From: Glaesserella parasuis
GTDB taxonomy: Bacteria > Pseudomonadota > Gammaproteobacteria > Enterobacterales > Pasteurellaceae
DNA: 8,003 bases
Direction: 5' to 3'
Assembly (NCBI RefSeq): GCF_002015085.1
Contig: NZ_MUXW01000043.1
Location: 1 to 8,003, forward strand
In this document: piece by piece, positions 5,554 to 8,003 of the stretch
Position numbering within the stretch: the stretch's first letter is position 1
Layout of the letters: each line of letters begins with the position of its first letter
Notes under the pieces: model-generated
Databases searched by the model: none
What the model saw: the letters and a program-made list of their open reading frames with translations, nothing else
Told to the model about the DNA's origin: nothing
Position numbers and translations under genes: made by a program

Positions 5554-6558
5554 ATGGCTCAAGAAGTCAAAAGAACACTGGTTATCAGCAAGGAATCCGT
5601 TTTTGGTACAAAACCAGCTAAAACAGGAGCCAAAATCATTCCACGCATTGAAACATCCTTAAATGCCAATTTTGAATCGTTCCAATCAGAAGAAATCCGT
5701 TCTGATTTACAACGTTCCGCCTCTATTGTCGGTTTTGAAAAGGTCGAAGGCGACATTAAAGGTGAACTATCGGCTGGGCAATGGTCGCAGTTCTTTGCGG
5801 CGGTTTTGCGTGGTGCATTTACCGCAGAGGCTAAAACCCCGATTATTAAGAAAACGTCAAATGGTACTGGCGAGAAAAACGGAAAAATTCTCATTGTGCC
5901 TGATGCTAATCACACCACGGATTCATTCACCATCGAAGAGATTTTCCAAGATATTAACGTAAACCGTGTTTATACAGGTTGTCGTGTTTCTAAAATGAGC
6001 ATTGATGTTCAGCCTAACGGTATTTCCTCTGTCACCGTTTCATTCTTAGGGCAAAAAAGTGAAGAGCTACAAGCCACTTACTTTACAAATCCTACCCCGA
6101 TTGCTCAATCAGGAAAATTAGCAGGGGTAAAAGGAAAACTGTTACTCAATAAAGCGGAAGTCGGTTTTGTGACAGGTTTTAAAATTGACATCGATCTCGG
6201 TGCAAGCAGTGAGCCTGTTTTAGGTGCAACCTATGCGCCTGATGTATTTATCGGTTCAATTAAAGTCAGTGGTTCGTTTTCTACCTACTTGAAAGATAAA
6301 GCTATGTGGCAAGCGGTCAGAAATGGCACATCCCTTTCACTTGCCTTACGAATGGATGCAGAAAGCGAAACCAACTCAGATTATGTTACTTTAATTTTAC
6401 CAGGTGTGAAACTCACTTCATCAGAAGTGAATAGTGGCGATAATTTAATTCAAACCTTGAATTATGATGCCTTTCCTGCTGTTTTTGATGCAGAAAGCAC
6501 CATTGATGATAGTTTGAAAAAAGCAACCACAATGATTGTACAAGATACATTGGCTTAA
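5554..6558 (+). CDS. Major tail tube protein
   Basis: The 334-residue protein is the expected size and place for the major tail subunit. It resembles the phage tail tube family typified by an N-terminal segment with KESVFGT, a beta-rich N-terminal domain (EEIRSDLQRSASIVGFEKVEGDIKGEL-like block, residues about 46-73), and repeated strands such as FTIEEIF, VSKMSIDVQPNGISSVTVSF and GSIKVSGSFSTYL. The second half looks like an extra Ig-like or repeat domain, since it repeats the pattern of the first. It forms the hexameric rings of the tail tube. AAGGAG at 5543-5548 is a strong ribosome site, consistent with a high-copy product. The assembly chaperone genes follow 15 bases later. Positions 6309-6317 hold a near-match to the uptake core. 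Confidence 0.85.
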   Translation: MAQEVKRTLVISKESVFGTKPAKTGAKIIPRIETSLNANFESFQSEEIRSDLQRSASIVGFEKVEGDIKGELSAGQWSQFFAAVLRGAFTAEAKTPIIKKTSNGTGEKNGKILIVPDANHTTDSFTIEEIFQDINVNRVYTGCRVSKMSIDVQPNGISSVTVSFLGQKSEELQATYFTNPTPIAQSGKLAGVKGKLLLNKAEVGFVTGFKIDIDLGASSEPVLGATYAPDVFIGSIKVSGSFSTYLKDKAMWQAVRNGTSLSLALRMDAESETNSDYVTLILPGVKLTSSEVNSGDNLIQTLNYDAFPAVFDAESTIDDSLKKATTMIVQDTLA

Positions 6559-6573
6559 TAGAGAGGAATTACA

Positions 6574-6978
6574 ATGAACTTAAAAGATCTTGCAAAAGAC
6601 AGTATTTCAGAAAAATACCGTTTTGAACTGACACATCCTGTCACAGGAGAGGGATTAGGGGTATTCATTCACGTCGTGAGTGCAAAATCAGACCAAGCTC
6701 AAAAGTTCTTTGCAAAACAATTACGCAAAGAGCAAAAACGCGAATTGGAAAATGCACGCACCCGTCATCCAAAATTTAAAGAATTGGATGAAATCAAAGA
6801 AGACAGCGTTGAACTGGCATTAAATCGCATAGTTGGTTGGGAGAATGTGGAATTTGGCGATAAAAAAGAATTGCCGTTTACAGAGGAAAATGCCCGAATG
6901 TTATTAACGGAATGTGATTGGATTATCGAACAAATTCTTGAACATTCAAACGATTTGGGAAAGTTCTTGAAGAGCTAA
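6574..6978 (+). CDS. Tail assembly chaperone, short form (gpG-like)
   Basis: The 134-residue short form lies between tail tube and gpM-like genes, matching lambda gpG in place and behaviour. It is a charged alpha-helical protein (FFAKQLRKEQKRELENARTR, LTECDWIIEQILEHSND) that would coat the tape measure during tail assembly and is not kept in the virion. GAGAGGA before ATG 6574 is a good ribosome site. Five codons before its TAA the gene contains the slippery heptamer G GGA AAG (6957-6963) in the correct phase for a -1 shift, which leads into the open frame that continues to 7322. Sequence similarity to lambda gpG is not evident, so the call rests on place and frameshift. Confidence 0.8.
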   Translation: MNLKDLAKDSISEKYRFELTHPVTGEGLGVFIHVVSAKSDQAQKFFAKQLRKEQKRELENARTRHPKFKELDEIKEDSVELALNRIVGWENVEFGDKKELPFTEENARMLLTECDWIIEQILEHSNDLGKFLKS

Positions 6979-7322
6979 TTGATGATTTGTTGGCATATGC
7001 TAAAAAGGAATTTGAATTAGACAAAAAGCCAAAGGATTCTGATTGCACCTTGCGAGAACATCTTTTGGCTATTCAAGAGCAGACTGGTAGTGTTCCTGAA
7101 GAGCTTGAGAATATCGAAATTAGCCCAGCGATAAGTTATCTGCTGGGTTTTTTCTATGAGCTATCTCTTTCTCGACAGTCAGGTATGGGGCTTTGTCCCA
7201 TTACTTATGCTGAGATTGAGGCGTGGAATAGACTGCTTCAGATAGAGTTAGCAGTATGGGAAATCAAGGTAATTAAACAGCTTGATGTGATTTTCCTGAA
7301 TGTACAAAATACGGAGATTTAG
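6574..7322 (+). CDS. Tail assembly chaperone, frameshifted long form (gpGT-like)
   Basis: Predicted product of a -1 frameshift, join(6574..6963, 6963..7322), 249 residues. After Gly129-Lys130 the ribosome slips back one base and reads VLEELIDDLLAYAKKEFELDKK and onward. The T part (119 residues) has a helical pattern typical of phage T-like chaperones: LREHLLAIQEQTG, then ISYLLGFFYELSLSR, PITYAEIEAWNRLL, and a final helix pair to the TAG at 7320. In lambda, gpGT is made at a few percent of gpG and recruits tail tube subunits. The T frame has no ribosome site: its first candidate start is a TTG at 6987 without a proper Shine-Dalgarno, which supports frameshifting as its only route of expression. 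Confidence 0.8.
6957..6963 (+). promoter_or_regulatory. -1 ribosomal frameshift site GGGAAAG
   Basis: The heptamer is in X XXY YYZ phase with the short chaperone frame (G GGA AAG), identical to the lambda G/T site. The -1 frame stays open from here to 7322. I saw no strong downstream hairpin, as in lambda. Confidence 0.85.
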
Positions 7323-7323
7323 T

Positions 7324-7650
7324 GTGGAAACCTTTAACTTTAATCCCGATTGGGGAATGCAACTCACGAAAAAGCCTGAGGTGATGAAACTTAAGTTTGG
7401 TAATGGTTACGAGCAAGTAGCACCCAAAGGATTAAATCACAATCTCCGCATTTATGATATTTCTTTTAGTGGCGCAGAAAGCCGAATAAAACGAATTGAA
7501 GCCTTTTTAAATAATCAAGGCGGTGTAAAAGCATTTTTATGGACTCCGCACGGTTCAACACAAGGAAAATTTCGTTGTGATGAATGGAAAACAAACCAAC
7601 AACAAGGCTTTTGGACGCTTTCAGCTCAATTTAGGGAAGTGGTAGCGTAA
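7324..7650 (+). CDS. Minor tail protein, lambda gpM-like
   Basis: The 108-residue product closely fits the phage minor tail protein family of lambda gpM (109 residues): METFNFNPDWGM at the start, VMKLKFGNGYEQVAPKGLNHNLR, then the GGVKAFLWTPHG core near residues 72-83, and a beta-ending WTLSAQFREVV. In lambda this protein acts at the tail tip between tape measure and gpL. The start chosen is GTG 7324, with GGAG at 7313-7316 and an initiation window just after the chaperone stop at 7322; an ATG at 7300 gives eight more residues but has no ribosome site, and lambda gpM begins at the equivalent MET. Unlike lambda, no tape measure gene precedes it. Confidence 0.85.
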   Translation: METFNFNPDWGMQLTKKPEVMKLKFGNGYEQVAPKGLNHNLRIYDISFSGAESRIKRIEAFLNNQGGVKAFLWTPHGSTQGKFRCDEWKTNQQQGFWTLSAQFREVVA

Positions 7651-7655
7651 ATTTG

Positions 7656-7684
7656 TTGAAATTTAATCGGTGTAGTGTTAGATT
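7656..7684 (+). promoter_or_regulatory. Candidate sigma70 promoter for the small membrane protein
   Basis: TTGAAA (7656-7661), a 17-base spacer and TAGATT (7679-7684), with TGT directly before the -10 element giving an extended -10. Transcription would begin near 7691, only about 13 bases before the ATG. It fits a moron-type independent promoter. Judged by eye only. Confidence 0.45.
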
Positions 7685-7703
7685 TCAAAAAAAGGAGTCG
7701 CAT

Positions 7704-7964
7704 ATGTTCTTATTTTCCTGTGTAAAAGCCGTTTTCATCGGTTGGCTGATGAGTTGGGTTATATTTTTCGTATTAGGGGCTTTTGCTCAAGATATTACGC
7801 TCTTTCATGCTACGATTTTTGGTCTATCTGTCACCCTTATTGGTTCTGTTGCGATTGGGCTTTATAAAAACAAGATCTATTTGGATCGATTAAAGAAAGA
7901 GTTAGACGCTCAACAACAAAAAGATGCCGAGAAAAATCAGGTAAAATATGTAATCATTAAATAG
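7704..7964 (+). CDS. Small two-helix membrane protein, possible moron
   Basis: The 86-residue product has two hydrophobic segments, about residues 6-28 (VKAVFIGWLMSWVIFFVLGA) and 36-53 (FGLSVTLIGSVAIGLY), followed by a charged coiled-coil-like tail (LDRLKKELDAQQQKDAEKNQ) likely in the cytoplasm. The sequence AFA-QD at 26-30 could also read as a signal peptidase site, so a cleaved N-terminus is possible. The start is ATG 7704 with AAAGGAG at 7691-7697; an in-frame TTG at 7653 lies over the candidate promoter and is rejected. It has its own promoter candidate and sits among tail genes with no virion role evident. Small phage membrane proteins in such places sometimes mediate superinfection exclusion, but nothing here proves that. 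Family not recognised. Confidence 0.7.
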   Translation: MFLFSCVKAVFIGWLMSWVIFFVLGAFAQDITLFHATIFGLSVTLIGSVAIGLYKNKIYLDRLKKELDAQQQKDAEKNQVKYVIIK

Positions 7965-7989
7965 ATTTTGCAAAAAATATCAATATCAA

Positions 7990-7998
7990 ACCGCTTGT
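7990..7998 (-). repeat. Uptake signal core, Actinobacillus pleuropneumoniae type
   Basis: ACCGCTTGT on the + strand is the reverse complement of the 9-base core ACAAGCGGT. It may be the left arm of a terminator cut by the window end. Bases 7965-8003 otherwise show nothing. Confidence 0.55.
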
Positions 7999-8003
7999 GT
8001 CAT

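Noticed and set aside
6987..7322. Independent T chaperone gene from TTG 6987
   Set aside because: No suitable Shine-Dalgarno, and a correctly phased slippery heptamer explains expression by fusion.
7300..7323. ATG 7300 as start of the gpM-like gene
   Set aside because: No ribosome site before it; GTG 7324 has GGAG and gives the METF start seen in lambda gpM.
1..8003. tRNA, rRNA, CRISPR array, insertion sequence or attachment site
   Set aside because: No cloverleaf, regular direct repeats, transposase motifs or integrase-linked repeats were seen on either strand.

Overview
The window is 8 kb of the head and tail morphogenesis region of a temperate, long-tailed (siphovirus, lambda-like tail) phage or prophage. 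All supported genes are on the + strand. The host is most likely a member of the Pasteurellaceae (Haemophilus, Mannheimia, Actinobacillus, Glaesserella, Pasteurella group). The evidence is low GC, two exact copies of the Haemophilus-type DNA uptake core (AAGTGCGGT, seen here as ACCGCACTT at 1731 and 3810), and one exact copy of the Actinobacillus pleuropneumoniae-type core (ACAAGCGGT, seen as ACCGCTTGT at 7990). Species cannot be fixed from this.

Left end (2-969): the 3' end of a Mu-F-like minor head protein gene. Its C-terminus has been replaced or extended by a domain that looks like the colicin D anticodon nuclease. A small gene overlaps its stop codon by ATGA and is the natural candidate for the immunity protein. 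This is the layout of phage-borne MuF polymorphic toxins.

Accessory cassette (970-1762): two tandem terminators, a leader with competing hairpins and a 32-codon ORF, a P22-type antirepressor N-terminal domain gene, then two more terminators. The antirepressor is thus an insulated regulatory gene placed inside the structural operon.

Head genes (1763-3926): scaffolding protein, major capsid protein, a terminator just after the capsid gene, and a small protein with a C-terminal HeH/LEM-like helical domain.

Neck and tail genes (3901-7650): DnaT-like head-tail connector, head-closure protein with a TTG start, HK97 gp10-like neck protein, tail terminator, major tail tube protein, and a tail assembly chaperone pair joined by a lambda-identical -1 slippery heptamer (GGGAAAG). 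A lambda gpM-like minor tail protein follows directly. The tape measure gene, which in lambda lies between T and M, is not here.

Right end (7651-8003): a small two-helix membrane protein with its own good-looking promoter, probably a moron, then about 40 bases ending in a possible left arm of a further hairpin.

The genes overlap or abut tightly and probably form one late transcription unit. The internal terminators imply processive antitermination or extra promoters. The two most interesting parts are the capsid-linked tRNase-like toxin with its candidate immunity gene, and the terminator-insulated antirepressor with its structured leader.
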